NCBI GenBank assembly: GCA_963556255.1
Contig: OY744611.1
Span: 3,245,730 to 3,309,729, forward strand
Reading direction: 5' to 3'
From: Allolobophora icterica
Taxonomy: Eukaryota > Annelida > Clitellata > Crassiclitellata > Lumbricidae
Length of the DNA: 64,000 nucleotides
Part shown: positions 44,374-56,567 of the stretch, in pieces
Layout of the letters: every line of letters begins with the position of its first letter
Position numbering within the stretch: the first letter of the stretch is position 1
Translations under genes and position numbers: made by a program
Notes under the pieces: generated by a model
Databases searched by the model: none
The model's input: only the letters and a program-made list of their open reading frames with translations
What the model was told of the DNA's origin: nothing

Positions 44374-46059
44374 AAGTGTTGCGATTCGTGAGAAAATCGT
44401 AAAAAGCGAAATAAAAATGAAACAAATTCTTTCTATGAGGAGTGCATAAATTATATAGGCTACACGAAGAAACGAACAAATTATAGAAAGTCGATCGATT
44501 GAAATAATTACAATCTTGCTTTGCGCAGCCTAATGTAGGCCTTTTAGAACTTTTAATTAGGTCGCCATTTGTAAACAACTAAACATCGACGTCATTGGTC
44601 ATGATTATTGATTATTTGGAGCGACGTCACAATTAAGCGGTTTCCTGAATATCCAGTTACAGTGCGTAACATGCAAAGGTGGACACAGCTAGCCTGCCCC
44701 TGACATTTCTGTTCGTTTATATATATAATTATAATTATTATTCAGTGATGACTTACAAATGCAATTTATATAGCAGACAAGATGGATGGTAGAATCAAAA
44801 ACAACAACAAAGTTATAAACCGTATAAGCCAGATCAAGAAGAATGTCACCCAATTTCAAGTATTTAAGCCATTTAATTTTGTAAAGTAGCTGTGGAGTTC
44901 CAAGTAGCAGAAATTTAGTTCATCCCCATGAATTAAGAGGAGTTTATTGACCATCATCCACGATTGCACCTTCTCAAAGGCAAAGGCCAACAGCTGCACA
45001 AAAGGGTGGCAAGCCAAACTCTCAGATAAAATCCAGATTTTGGTTTCAATTTTTTATTTGAATTCAGATGTAAGCCATCATGCGTAATCAAGAATCTGAT
45101 GCACCATCAATCGTCAATGCACACTAAGCGAATGCTGCCATTCAACATACAAGGCAGGCGTTTAACTGTTCTTAATTATCTGCATCTGCAGTTTACACTG
45201 TGATTGAAAATTTTTCAGATAACAGACTCTGAACATTTCCTATGAATTCTCTGCACGTAATTATAACAGATAAATGTTTCTGCTATCTACGCCTGACACG
45301 AACTATCTATCTATCTTCAGACTGCGACTCTCTGTAGAAATGTCGTTATTGTCATTCTTTCGAATGTCTCTTTATACGCATTCAAGGTTCAATAGCAGAC
45401 GAATGTTCAGTTGTTGATTATTGTTCGATTGCACAGACAATGAAATGACTACGAGATTGGTGACAATCTACAGAACTTCTATACTAAACTCTTAAGAAGG
45501 AACGCTTAGTGTCTGTTAGCTATAGACATGTCAGCTAATACAGAATGCGCAGCCTAAGCTGTTGGCGTTCCTGTCTTCTCACTGATCACTCAACAACTTC
45601 CTTCTGACCGACTCTCTAACTTACATCTCTAAGTTATTCTCAGGTACATGGTTAAGGTGTACTCCTTATTGGTTCGTTCCCTGTACGCCCTTACCTTAGA
45701 TTATTAGATTGGCATCAGATAAGGTATACTAGAAGGTTGTCCTAGTCTAACCTTACCTAAATCTACTGACGAATAGAAAACCAGTAGGTTGGCCTTACTG
45801 ACGTGGATAGATCTCCTCCTGGAAGGTTCCAAGAATCTCCAGCTGTTGACTAATTTGTTTTACCAAAATAATCTACTTGTCAATAACTAAAATCCTCGCT
45901 CGCAGCCATCTTTGAAGACGATGGCGCTTTCTAGGAGTTGACCAGGTGGATATAGTTAATCTGGAGAAGTCATAGCAACGAATCCTATTCTGAACTTCTA
46001 CAGCTTCTAAGGCACCTGCCTATGTGTCTGCTTACTTAACTCTCTTCTGCAATTATTAC

Positions 46060-46062
<3 letters not shown>
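44374..46062. other. No gene seen over 1.7 kb
   Basis: Unique sequence of ordinary composition. A run of CTATCTATCT near 45310 is simple sequence. No frames, RNA gene or terminal repeats were recognised. Confidence 0.4.
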
Positions 46063-46127
<65 letters not shown>

Positions 46128-46185
46128 GTTATTGTTATTGTTATTGTTATTGTTATTGTTATTGTTATTGTTATTGTTATTGTTA

Positions 46186-46277
<92 letters not shown>
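46063..46277. repeat. Compound (TTA)n / (TTATTG)n tract
   Basis: TTA units on both sides of about eleven TTATTG hexamers (roughly 46127-46190). The long leucine frame across it is an artefact. Confidence 0.95.
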
Positions 46278-46280
<3 letters not shown>

Positions 46281-46745
46281 TACCTAAATCTACTTTGTGA
46301 TATAATTATGGAAATGTGGATCATAATTACCACGTGTTGATGTCATAAGTTCCTTCTTTTGCAAATTCTGAGTCACTTCAGTGTCATTAGAATGTTTCAC
46401 TTTTAAAGCCTTTCGACTGATTTCGTCTTTCTGAATGTAACAAAAGGCATTTATTATATACACATAAATGTCTATAATATGCATTCTCGGAGAAGCAACG
46501 CTATGCAAAATGATACGAAGCTTTTCGTACCCCTCTTAACATACAGCTATGTGGCGCCGCACCAGAAATATAAAATACATTCAATACAAAGATTTTAGGA
46601 CTTCTCTCACTGAATAATACTAACTATAAGTCTTTATTTATTTAGTTATTAATATATTTCGCATGCCAGCGTTACCTAATTTGGACTTCGTCCTTTGGAG
46701 TCTAAGAAGAACGGAGAAGCACAACAAAGCGATGCAATATATTTT
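46278..46745. other. No gene seen
   Basis: AT-rich unique sequence. A 72-codon minus frame at 46290-46508 has no recognisable features. Confidence 0.4.
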
Positions 46746-46840
46746 ATATTGGTGCACGTTAGTCCACTCCACTGGTATTAGCGCTCGGCTTGTAACGCGA
46801 AGAGTACGATTTCGAGCCTTCCCGAGGCAGTCGCTGTAAA
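46746..46840 (+). repeat. tRNA-like SINE head
   Basis: CACTGGTATTAGCGCTCGGC resembles an A box and following stem of a tRNA; TACGATTTCGAGCCTTCCCG resembles the B box (GTTCGANNC) with one change. The anticodon-like TTGTAACGC lies between them. A tRNA-derived SINE head is more likely than a functional tRNA because the stems do not pair well and no gene-end signal follows. Confidence 0.45.
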
Positions 46841-47130
46841 GAAACCTTAAATTTGCAATACAGTTGCATAGCAAAAGGGTGATGATTATGGATAATTTTA
46901 AGTGACAGGCCGGATTTAACCTTGGCAGGCCCTAAGGGCCTAAGCTATATAAAGCTTGGAGGCCCTTGTTAAAAAATTACACCAGAAGGTCTAACAAAAC
47001 TTTGAAATAAATATGCCTTTCAATTATTACTAGCAAAGCATTTAAAGCGAAAATTTCAAATTATTCCAAATGAATGCATTTACTCATGCAAGACGGAATA
47101 GCTATGTAAGCAGTTGAAAAAGTTTCTATC
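46841..47130. other. No gene seen
   Basis: Unique sequence with a GGCCCTAAGGGCC palindrome at about 46928-46940. Confidence 0.35.
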
Positions 47131-47815
47131 AAGAGTAGAGTTGGAGACTCTGGCGCTGGGTGCTCCCACCCCCTCCCCCAACCAGACCTAGATAAATTTT
47201 GAATGTACTAGATTTATCAATCAATCAATCAATCAATCAGATTTATCAATCAATCAATCAATCAGTAATTATACTGTGTCAACTGACAATCAGGATCAAA
47301 ACATATTTACAGGTAACATAAAAATTAGATAATTTATAATGCATCCGTATACACTCAGAGGACACTGAGTAGGACCAAAATAGTCCTCAATTAAATACTC
47401 AGTACTAATAATCCGTTAAATATCAAAAGGATAACAAATAGGATGCAGTATAAGGAGCAATTCATTTAAATTTCTATGATAAAAATTTTATTTGGTATTT
47501 TTTGGACGGAGAAACACTTGCCAGGAGAGAAAAAGGGCGCCCCCTAAGGGACCAAAGTCCCGCTAGACGGGAATACCCAAGCTAAGACATGTTCAATATA
47601 TGTTGATGGTTCCTAAAAGAGAACAAGAAAAGAAAATGAAAGTTTTACACCTCTTATGTGTGTTGACTGAGGTTGATTGAGATAAAGATGCGTTTCTTAC
47701 CCTTAACTATACTTAACTAATCTTAACTATCAAGAGTAGAGTTGGAGACTCTGGCGCTGGGTGCTCCCACCCCCTCCCCCAACCAGACCTAGATAAATTT
47801 TGAATGTACTAGATT
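47131..47815 (-). repeat. LINE 3' UTR with an 87-bp direct duplication
   Basis: Two nearly identical blocks (about 47131-47217 and 47728-47815) contain GAGTTGGAGACTCTGGCGCT and CACCCCCTCCCCCAACCAGA. The right one adjoins the stop of the LINE ORF2. The left one is followed by (ATCA)n at 47217-47262, a likely tail. Thus either the 3' UTR was duplicated or a second LINE end inserted into the first. Confidence 0.6.
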
Positions 47816-49140
47816 TAAGCCGCTGCACTAGGATAGGTCGTTAAGAGGAATTCTTTCAAAAGTATCTTAAACTGTCGCCTATTTTGTGATGTCTGAATAT
47901 GTACTGGAATAGAATTCCATATCTGTGGTCCCAGTGCTTTAATATTGAAAGCTCTGAGATTCGTGTGAATTTTTATGGGTCTATATAAAGATGCTCCCCT
48001 TGTGTGATAATTGTGAGTCATCGATGCTTTAGCAAAATAGTTAGCATAAGACATCGGCAGCATAGCATGCTCGAAGCAATAGAATAGATCTGCTATTTGA
48101 TAGTTTCTGATCTGATTGATGTTTAATAGCTTCAGCTTATTAAAGATAATGTGAGATGAGTCTCTGGATGCCACTCCAGCAATCATTTTTATGGCTTTTC
48201 TCTGTAACGTGTTCAGTTTATGTAGGCAAGACGGATAATTGGATGCCCATATAAAAGTTACAGTAGGACAAGTAAGGGTATATTAATGTATAACAAAAAC
48301 TTTTTCTGATATCTTGAGGGAGTAAATAAGCTATTCTTGACAGTATACCCGTGCTCTTAGCAATTTTCAACGAAATATAGTCTAAGTATGCTTTCCAATT
48401 AAGGTGTTGGTCAATAAAAACTTACAGGAATTTAGTATTCTCCACTTGTGTAATCGGATGGTTATTAAGAAGGAATAGCCAATTTACTGGTTTGATTTTC
48501 CTATGTGATTTGAAAATGATTAAGTGTGTTTTGTCAGTATTAAGTGTGAGTTTGTTAGCATCAAACCAGTCATTCACCTTCCTTAACTCTTGATTCACTG
48601 TTTCCATGAGACTTTCATACGAGGAATTTGAGTATACTAAGCTCGTGTCATCAGCGAACAGTATACAATGAAGGGCAGAGGAAACACAGGCTAGATCATT
48701 AATAAATATTAAGAAGAGGATTGGCCCAAGATTGGACCCTTGGGGAACTCCGAAGGCAATGTTACCCAAACCCGAAATAGCACCCTTACATTCAACACTT
48801 TGCTTACGATTATCTAAATAACTCTGAAACCATTTTAACTGTATTCCTCTGATTCCATAGTGGCTTAGTTTTTTTTAGTAGTATTTTATGATTTACGGTG
48901 TCGAAGGCCTTGGCAAGGTCCAAAAACACCCCCACAGAATATTCATTATTATCGACAGATTTAGATATTATTTCTTCCATTTCCAAGAGTGCCTTGAAGG
49001 TCGAGTGACCCGCTTGAAAGCCATGTTGAGATGGATGTATCATGTAACTTTTTTGAATATACGAGATTAATCTATCGTACATAACCTTTTCGAAAAATTT
49101 TGCAAATAATGGCAGGATCGAAATAGTCTTATAATTAGTA
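47815..49140 (-). pseudogene. LINE ORF2 reverse transcriptase and C-terminus
   Basis: 48810-49082: HPSQHGFQAGHSTFKALLEM, then VGVFLDLAKAFDTVNHKILL. 48422-48769: FGVPQGSNLGPILFLIFIND, the catalytic FADDTSLVY box, NDWFDANKLTLNTDKTHLII and a truncated PITQVENTKFL. 47815-48186: KLKLLNINQIRNYQIADLFY, then HNYHTRGASLY, then IWNSIPVHI, ending at a stop. Both catalytic aspartates in FADD are present. Breaks at about 48200-48420 and 48770-48810 show frameshifts or stops. Confidence 0.85.
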
Positions 49141-49232
49141 ATGCTCTCTTTGTTCCCTTTTTAAAGTATAGGCACTACTTTCGCCAGTTTCAATGATTCC
49201 GGAATTATTCCGTTCTGCAGAGAACTATTTAA

Positions 49233-50237
49233 CCCTGGAACTACCACTGGGGTCAAAATGACCCCAGATGATTTTGCATTCTTCACCACTCCTACATAAC
49301 ATGCAGAATTTCTATGATTTTTCTTGACTTTGTAGATTTAGCCATTCTTTGTAAAATTCTGTAATATTAGTTCCTCTTTCTCTCACCAGGTGGCGTTCAT
49401 AACGATTTGAAACACTGACTACCACTGGGGTCATTTTGACCCCAAAATTAAGATGCAATATAGGAATCAAATATACCTTAAATTTTCCTAAATGAAACTG
49501 TTAGAAATATATGAATATCAATGCTGTTTGAGAAAAATTATCCAAGTTATGAAAGCAATACAATTTATGCTATATAATTATATACCAAGCGCGGAGTGGA
49601 TACGGCGGACCAAATGCTTCGCATGTACAAGGCTCTGGCCGATGGCAATATTTTACAACACGGTGCACATAAGTGCCCTCAATGCAACCATTGTATGGAT
49701 TACACTCAATCCAGACTTGCAATTCAAGTAAAAGCACAGAAGAAGAATATTTCTCCTACAACTGGGAAAGGAGCTGGTCGGTCACACAGACCGCTGATGT
49801 GGAACACACATTGAAAGAATCCGTCGATACAGTCGATATGACAGCTGTCAGCTGAGAAAAGGGCTCCCTGTTTTATCTGTCCACAAGAGAGACAAGAAAT
49901 CGAGCTCCACCTGCTTGGCATGTGGGCGTATTGCATGCTAAGACCACCTAAAGAACATCTGCGTTCACTGCAAACCTTGACACTTATACTGTAACAATTT
50001 CTGTTAATCTCTATATACGACCTGACATCATGCATAGCGTTGCAGTAATCCAGGACATGGAGTAAAAGGACCGTGCAGTTTTAGACACAATTATGAAAAC
50101 AAGGTATTCCTACTTGAAAGGAAACAATTTGTCTTTACATTTAACTTTTGTTGGTGCATCAAACCGATAAATGGTCTTGGGGTCATTTTGACCCCACTGG
50201 TAGTCAGTGGGTGCAAAATATTTTGGTAGTTCTAGGG
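49233..50237 (+). mobile_element. piggyBac element inserted in the LINE
   Basis: Ends CCCTGGAACTACC and, inverted, CCCTAGAACTACC. Perfect TTAA at 49229-49232 and 50238-50241. Palindromes GGGGTCAAAATGACCCC (about 49249) and GGGGTCATTTTGACCCC (about 49428 and 50179). LINE codons continue on both sides. Contains only the 3' part of a transposase gene. Confidence 0.9.
49590..49990 (+). pseudogene. piggyBac transposase 3' fragment
   Basis: GVDTADQMLRMYKAL at about 49592 includes the third catalytic aspartate (G-V-D-T). Next come SCPQCNHCMDY-like codons of a degenerate region, then, after a frame change, a cysteine-rich tail with LACGRIAC and CVHCKP (49860-49980). The first two catalytic aspartates are absent; stops interrupt the frame. 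Confidence 0.75.
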
Positions 50238-50970
50238 TTAATATTTCAGTGAGAGGAAGAGTAACTAGATGGATAAGTTGTAGGCTAGTCCGACATAAGG
50301 ATCAATGTCATAATTATAGTCCTTTGGAGTGAGTTTTTCTAGGGTTTGACCTATTCTCAGTACTTCCTCAGGCGTAGTTAGGATCAGCCCCATAGAGTTC
50401 AAGTTAGGCTTCGGTAAGTACTCTTTCTACGAGGTTTGGGTGATTGGTACTTCATTAGCAAACACCCTAGGCAAATTAAGGAAATAATCATTGAATTGAT
50501 TTGCTAATGCTCCAAGATCCTCAATTCTGTTGTCACCAATCGTCAGTGCATCTATTTTCATATTTCTCGCGTTCAACTGCATTGCCGAACGAATCACTTT
50601 CCAAGTAGGCCTAGACCTAATGTCATTATGAGATTTTTCAAATTCAGTCTTGTAGTAGTTCTTTTCTGTGACTTAAATTTATTTCTGTATAACGTAAAAA
50701 TCTATTTATTTTCCGAGGTAGTTTTTTTTATAAACTTGGCATATAATAAGTTTTTCGTTTTACAAGAATCGTGGAGTCATCCAGACGTTCCTCATTTTTT
50801 CATTTTTTTTCGCTCTTCCTATGTTGAATCGGAAATGCTTCGGAGTAAAGCTGCTTGTATGTAGAGATGAAGGATTCATACGCCTCATTAACTAATCCTA
50901 ATTGCGAATAATGACTAACTAGTTGGTTTCCTCAAGCGCTCTAGTAAATTTGCCAGTCCTCTTGGAGTAA

Positions 50971-51430
50971 TACACTGTGTCCCGATGAAAAGTGGAACCC
51001 AAGAAAGAGTGTCATAACTCGGTCAAAACTTTTAGCATTTGCCTGAAATTTTAAAAACAACAAGAGTAGCCATATTGCCACCAAATCCTAACGCCGTTTG
51101 GAAATGTTGTCGAGTTTGTCAAGTTTGTGAATGTTTGAGACGCAGCCCTGAAAATGGGAAGTTTCCCACATACAAGAGCCATAAGGAAGTGAAGTTCAGC
51201 TACAGCTGGTGTTCAAAATGCCCTTTTTGTTCACGGACACACGACCGTAGAGTGGACGCCACTGTTTGATGGCCCGATCGATGATCACGTGGTCAAACAG
51301 CTGCAACTCTTCAATCAGACGCGAAATCCAAACCTGGAGTGTACTGGAGGAGCGCGTTTATCGTTCCCGCATTCGTGACGTCGATCACCGTCTGATTGAA
51401 GAGTGGCAGCTGTTTGATCACGTTTGTTAC
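50971..51430 (-). mobile_element. Tc1-like element remnant
   Basis: TACACTGTGTCCCGATGAAA at 50971 is a Tc1-type terminus beginning at TA. Minus-strand codons up to about 51313 give RLIEELQLFDHVIIDRAIKQ, then WRPLYGRVSVNKKGILNTS in a shifted version of the conserved W-R-x-R-L-R-A-C-V...G-H-F-E end of Tc1 transposases. From 51336 on the plus strand a second fragment gives VLEERVYRSRIRDVDHRLIEE, WQLFDHV. The two copies of the same region face each other, so the locus is rearranged. Confidence 0.75.
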
Positions 51431-51800
51431 CATCTATCGTTTTAGTCTTTTTTTAGTCTGGAATGACCGTGACAGCCGAACCTTTTGGTCTGTAGTTGAC
51501 AATCAATGTTTTAGTCTTTTTTAGACAATCGATCTCTTGTTAGATTTAGTCTTTTTTAGTCTGGAATGACCATGACAACCGAACCTCTTAGTCTGTTACA
51601 GTTGACAATCAATGTTTTAGTATTTTTTAGACAATCGATCTCTTGTTAGATTTAGTCTTTTTTAGTCTGGAATGACCATGACAACCGAACCTCTTAGTCT
51701 GTTACAGTTGACAATCAATGTTTTAGTATTTTTTAGACAATCGATCTTTAGTTAGCTTTGTTCAGTTTTAACATTAGACAATCGATCTTTTGTTGTCTGT
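51430..51800 (+). repeat. Tandem repeat, about 105-bp unit, three to four copies
   Basis: TCTGGAATGACC recurs at about 51459, 51562 and 51668, and ACAATCGATCT at about 51525, 51632 and 51738. The first unit differs most. Its left end joins the Tc1 fragment. No coding frame. Confidence 0.85.
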
Positions 51801-51902
51801 CACTTTGGTAGATTTGTTGAGTTTTAACATTAGTTGAGTTTTTTCTTCTGACGAATCGTCCTGGGACGAATCGTCCGCAGAGAACGAAACGTCCGCATAC
51901 CC

Positions 51903-52365
51903 TCCGTTAATGCAATTACTGTTGGATGCGTTTTATCAATCAGTTCATTTATCTCTTCTATTTTGTGCAATAGACTTCCACAGTTAATATGTACGGCTGT
52001 TAGGTTCTTCTCTCTGCTCTGATCCTGCATTAAATAAACTGTAGATTGTCCAGGGAGGTATGGTTACCAGACCACGAAGATGTTCTAAATAAATTTTGGC
52101 CAGGATCGATATCATCACCATTGCAAGCTCTAGTGCTATCCGGAGCCTGTGAGAAGACCTCTAATTCCGTGTCCTGAAAAGAGTTTATTTCAATCTCCAG
52201 TTCCTCTATTCTCACGTTAAGCGCTTCCTCATTATAGTTCGGGGAACGGAATAAATCCTCATTCACTAGTGTTGCCTGCGACTTAATGGGCCTAACACTA
52301 CAATTATCTTCTGTATTACCATTGCGTCCAGCTGGTTGAGGAGAGCCCCGCCCCCAGCGCCCCAA
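51903..52365 (-). pseudogene. LINE N-terminal region and start of endonuclease
   Basis: 52030-52365 encodes a charged region with NVRIEELEIEINSFQDTELE. 51903-52030 encodes MQDQSREKNLTAVHINCGSL and TVIALTE, the first strands of an apurinic-type endonuclease (N in VHIN is a conserved position). A stop separates the two. The remaining endonuclease is lost. Confidence 0.65.
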
Positions 52366-52847
<482 letters not shown>

Positions 52848-53007
52848 GACATAATATATACAGAAGACATAAAAGGTTTACAAAAGCCCAAAAAATAATT
52901 CTTAATTTGCTTCAGGACCCTGCGGATTATGAGACCCTAAGATGTAGATTTTTACCTCATGCCTAAATCCGACACTGCCAAGTGGACAAAAAATCACAAG
53001 TTCATAT

Positions 53008-53290
53008 AAATGTAAATGTAAATGTACGCGATTTTCTATAGCGACCGTTATGACCTCGAACCTGCTCATTTTTCAATGAATTGATCGGGTGAGATCCTTC
53101 ACCAACGCTGCCCGTTTGAATTGGTGCCACGCCATTTAAGTTCCCCGTGTTGGGACCGTGCTATAGCCCGAGATTTAAATCTCTGAAATAAGCCACCTTC
53201 GGGAAGCGAACCGCGGTCCGCATGCTCTCTAACACAGAGTCGCATGAGACGCACAGTCAACGCTCTTACCTATGTAGGTAACTGGGCCAG
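53008..53290 (-). repeat. tRNA-derived SINE with (TAAATG)n tail
   Basis: On the minus strand: GGTAAGAGCGTTGACTGTGC (A-box region), GACCGCGGTTCGCTTCCCG (B box GGTTCGCTTCC), a tRNA-unrelated body with GGGTGAAGGATC-like words, then the hexamer tail at 53013-53033 on the plus strand. A related body fragment is at 60500-60580. Pol III boxes in the right order and an A-rich short-repeat tail are typical of tRNA SINEs. Confidence 0.6.
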
Positions 53291-54223
53291 CATATAAGGA
53301 GGCACAGTTGAGATCCAATGGTTAGCCTATCTCCAGCCAGGATGTTTTGACGAACGAAGCTAAAGCTTAATCCAGTGAAACGAATAAACAGTATAAGAAA
53401 GTAAAAGTGAAACCAATGACGCTATTCGTAGGAAGGGAAAAGTTCAGTTAGATGGTCATACGGCAGCGAATAAAATGCGATTTTTAGTTTACATCGAAGT
53501 GAAATGCCAAATGTGCGAGTAAGTGATCCGAATGCTTTGCGATACGTTTACAGACAGCAGTGGAAGACTTTATTAACGTATGCGTTGATGCAGACTCTTT
53601 CCTAGAAGGAGTCCTTTTTGTGATGGCTAAAGATGGTGCGAATACATGCACGAATTTATGTGTTGTGTTACTATGTTTGTATGTTTTTGTCTATGATTCT
53701 GGACTTTCCACATTTCGGTCCTTTGAAGTCACTGCAACAAGGACAGTTGCATATGATTAAAGCTGGAACTATATATATCCTTATTACCAAGATATGGCGA
53801 AGATACTAATTAAAGGCAAGCAGATGAATTTAGACGTGATTTGCGATCCGAGTCATAATTCCGTACAATTCATCGACCCATCGTGCATTCTCCTATTTTG
53901 GACCTTCGTCTAAGTACAGTCACACCCTGCACATGTGTTCTGTTGCATTTATCTCTGTTCAGGGACCATTCTCAAACTGTCGTCTTGCACGCAGTTATCA
54001 GATCTGTTAGATAATTATACGTGCAACCCCTTTGTCAGATACATTAACCGAGCTGTGTTAATCGGCTTGCACCGTACATACATATATTTGTACACACACG
54101 CCGACATACATACACAAATACCGCAATTTAATGGGCATTCCAACTATCAGAAGTATAATCGAGTTCATGGTTTAAGCTTTCGTGTTTCTTCTTTGAAATG
54201 GGTGTAGTATGTTGAGTGTCATT
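53291..54223. other. No gene seen
   Basis: Unique sequence. Frames at 53560-53760 and 53935-54207 are open but show no recognisable features or splice context. Ends in TTAA, the target of the next element. Confidence 0.4.
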
Positions 54224-54406
54224 TTAACCCTCATGCGACCAACATATTTTACTCCTTAATATGACCAACTGGGGTCCCGTGGGACCCCAATAGGCAATTA
54301 CACGTTCAGTGCTTTCTGCTCTTGTCGAAACTGCACTTTATTTTGCTACAAGTTCAAGTTCTAACTGCTCATTGTTTACCTGGGTATTGCTCACCATCTA
54401 ATTGTC

Positions 54407-55613
54407 TTACAAGATAAAATTAGGCCGGTTGCATGAAGTATATTCACGTACATTCTTGTTACCGCTTTGACACAATGAGCATCGTCGATGCTTGGCCGTC
54501 GAACTTTTGAGATTGAAGCTGAGTGTGGTTGACGGGGATGAACTTCTACACCAGTTCTTCATCGCAGCTCTGATTGGTGCTTGGATTGTAGGAGTCATTG
54601 CTCGTTGTTTCATGTGAGGTGCCACCATGGCATATCCGAGCTCTGTCAAAAAAGGCATAGGTCATCGACGTGTGGTCTTCGAAATCTGCCAGTCTGGATT
54701 ATAGCCCAGCCAAACAATGTAAGAAACAATTCCAGAGATGTCGAGGATGTTGAAAACAGCACAATAGGGACCAGCGGTTGATTTTCCTTCTTGTGGTGTG
54801 CATTGTCAACACCACTTCTGGTTTCATTGTAATGAAGGATTATTTATGACAAGTTGTTCATCTGAGGATCAGTGATGTCATCGTGGTGCAGCATGGATGT
54901 AGATAACACAGCTTTGTCTGGTGTAGGAACAAACAATACAAGAATAAGTTCGTCATGGGATATGCAGAGTCCAATGAATGCAGTGATTCCTTGTCATTGA
55001 CAGGTTCCATTCAGCGTGTTGATTTTTAGGACTTCGTTCATTCCAGGCACGTATTCGTCTATATGCCTCCCTGTTCGTCTGAAGGACAATGCCCTCAATA
55101 ATACCGGAGTCAAGAAAAGTTGGTACGTATCAAAACTTGTCATACCATAATGCGGCAGTTTCACCAGCAGGTGTTCGAATGATATCTTGAAGATATTGGA
55201 ATTGGATTCCGCCATGGATATCAGGGATTGGTCCGAGCCTTCCTTCAGATCTCCTGATGTTGGTGGTTGTCTTTCCCACAAAAAGCCGTTTTTGCCAGTC
55301 ATCGGATGACCTGATGCTGTCTTCTTACTCCTCTACCACGCAACCAATGGCCAGGACATCTTTTTCTAACTGAAATACTGCTGTGACTATTGGTGGCATT
55401 TACAGGTAGGCATTGCGTGCCCATGTCGACTTGGTCGTCTGCACTTTCCATGTCGCTGTGTTCAGAGGTCTGGGATACATGATCATCATTCTTCGAACCT
55501 GAGACGTTGTCATCATAGGCGTAATTTGTGGGGGGTTCGAGGGCTACCCGCACCCCCCACTTTTTGGACTGGGGGTACACAGTACCCCCCACTTTTTGAA
55601 CAATGTTAATCAA
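54407..55613 (-). pseudogene. Broken piggyBac transposase
   Basis: 54407-54658 encodes FLTELGYAMVAPHMKQR, then the cysteine-rich tail RCSLCQSGNKNVREY. 54790-54870 has YNETRSGVDNAHHK, the third catalytic aspartate block with G-V-D. 54994-55302 has WERQPPTSGD, a middle-region fragment in a different order of frames. 55299-55613 gives an acidic N-terminal-type stretch. The blocks for the first two catalytic aspartates are not found, so large parts are deleted. Confidence 0.7.
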
Positions 55614-55709
55614 TATTTTATTATTGTGCTTTCCCAGAGATCACAGCCTCCGCCTCGCTTTGTGTAAGATATTGGTACCCCCACTTTTTAGACCAAAGTT
55701 ACGCCCCTG
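55514..55709. mobile_element. hAT-type MITE, 196 bp
   Basis: Flanks GTTGTCAT (55506-55513) and GTTATCAT (55710-55717), 8 bp with one mismatch. Ends CATAGGCGTAATTTG and, inverted, CAGGGGCGTAACTTTG. The sibling copy at 62782-62981 has exact duplications and over 80 percent similarity by eye. Confidence 0.85.
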
Positions 55710-55878
55710 GTTATCATTATCAGAGCTCTCGTATTCTCCATCATCACTCTCTTGAAGAGTATTGCTTCTTTTGCAGTGTATCACTCCAGACAAATTCTCG
55801 CTGTCGTAATATCCGTTCATAAAGCAGCGTTCCGTACTCTAAAAAAGCATTGCTGAAGCTGGGGTCCTGCGGGACCCC

Positions 55879-56062
55879 ACCGGAAAATTTTTATTTAAAA
55901 AATAACCGTAAAAGCAAAACCGGATTCCACTAGACCAAAACAGTGAGCAATATCCAGGTGACAAATTCATAAAATGCCGTGACAAAATATTGCATAGCGA
56001 AAAAGTACCACAAGGCGATACTATGCTGGGGTCCCTCAGGACCCCAGTTGGTCACTTGAGGG
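55879..56062. other. Non-coding left end of the piggyBac element
   Basis: Contains two subterminal palindromes and no frame. Confidence 0.5.
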
Positions 56063-56066
56063 TTAA

Positions 56067-56567
56067 GCTAAGCATAAGTTAAAATTAAAAAAAAAATATA
56101 TTGGCGATTGCCATTCGTTCTTCCAGCTTCGCATATACAAAAAGACATTATGCAAGCACCTTACAAAGGACTATCTAGGTAGTAACCATCAGGGTTAATA
56201 TTAAAATATACAAATCAAATGGACTTGCTGCTGCTGACTTTGTATGCTTATAAAAAAACTGTTAAACTAGGTCAACTAAAATGTTTCCTGGCTGAGCTAA
56301 CGGTTTTACAGGTTACAGTCCAAATCAGCAACACGTCAACGCATATAATTCTAAAAGCGAAGTGAAAATATATATAACTCATTTGCCTTAATTGACACCG
56401 TATTAATTATCTCCACAAAGGTTATGAGCCTTGTAAGTGGAGCCAGTAGTATAGCAGTAGTATTTTATAAGTTTTTTAATTATCATCAACAGTTACTGTA
56501 ACTAGACTGTAATCTCTTGAGACAAGCGGCAAACAGCACATTAAATATGGTTCTATGCACCTTTGGC
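56067..56567. other. Unassigned; possible upstream part of a broken transposase
   Basis: AT-rich. The last bases before 56568 (CACATTAAATATGGTTCTATG) are continuous with transposase codons after 57135 once the hAT element is removed. No clear start is seen. Confidence 0.35.

Larger units (their letters stand above)
47816..52365 (-). mobile_element. Nearly whole LINE, interrupted by piggyBac and Tc1 elements
   Basis: Minus-strand order from 52365: an N-terminal charged region, the start of an apurinic endonuclease (VHINCGSLLHKIEEIN, 51903-52030), then a gap filled by Tc1 and tandem-repeat DNA. Then come linker codons (VNEAYESF, near 50880; DALTIGDNRIEDLGALANQF, near 50550), a piggyBac insertion (49233-50237), reverse transcriptase (49082-48422) and the C-terminal region to 47815. 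Clade: CR1/Jockey-like by motif style. Confidence 0.85.
54228..56062 (-). mobile_element. piggyBac element, internally rearranged
   Basis: Perfect TTAA at 54224-54227 and 56063-56066. Ends CCCTCATGCGACCAAC and, inverted, CCCTCAAGTGACCAAC. Palindromes GGGGTCCCGTGGGACCCC (about 54270), GGGGTCCTGCGGGACCCC (about 55861) and GGGGTCCCTCAGGACCCC (about 56029). Transposase fragments are on the minus strand. A 196-bp hAT-type element sits at 55514-55709. Confidence 0.88.

Noticed and set aside
46024..46287. Poly-leucine frame
   Set aside because: Translation of (TTA)n and (TTATTG)n.
46746..46840. Functional tRNA gene
   Set aside because: Box-like words are present but stems do not pair well; a SINE head is likelier.
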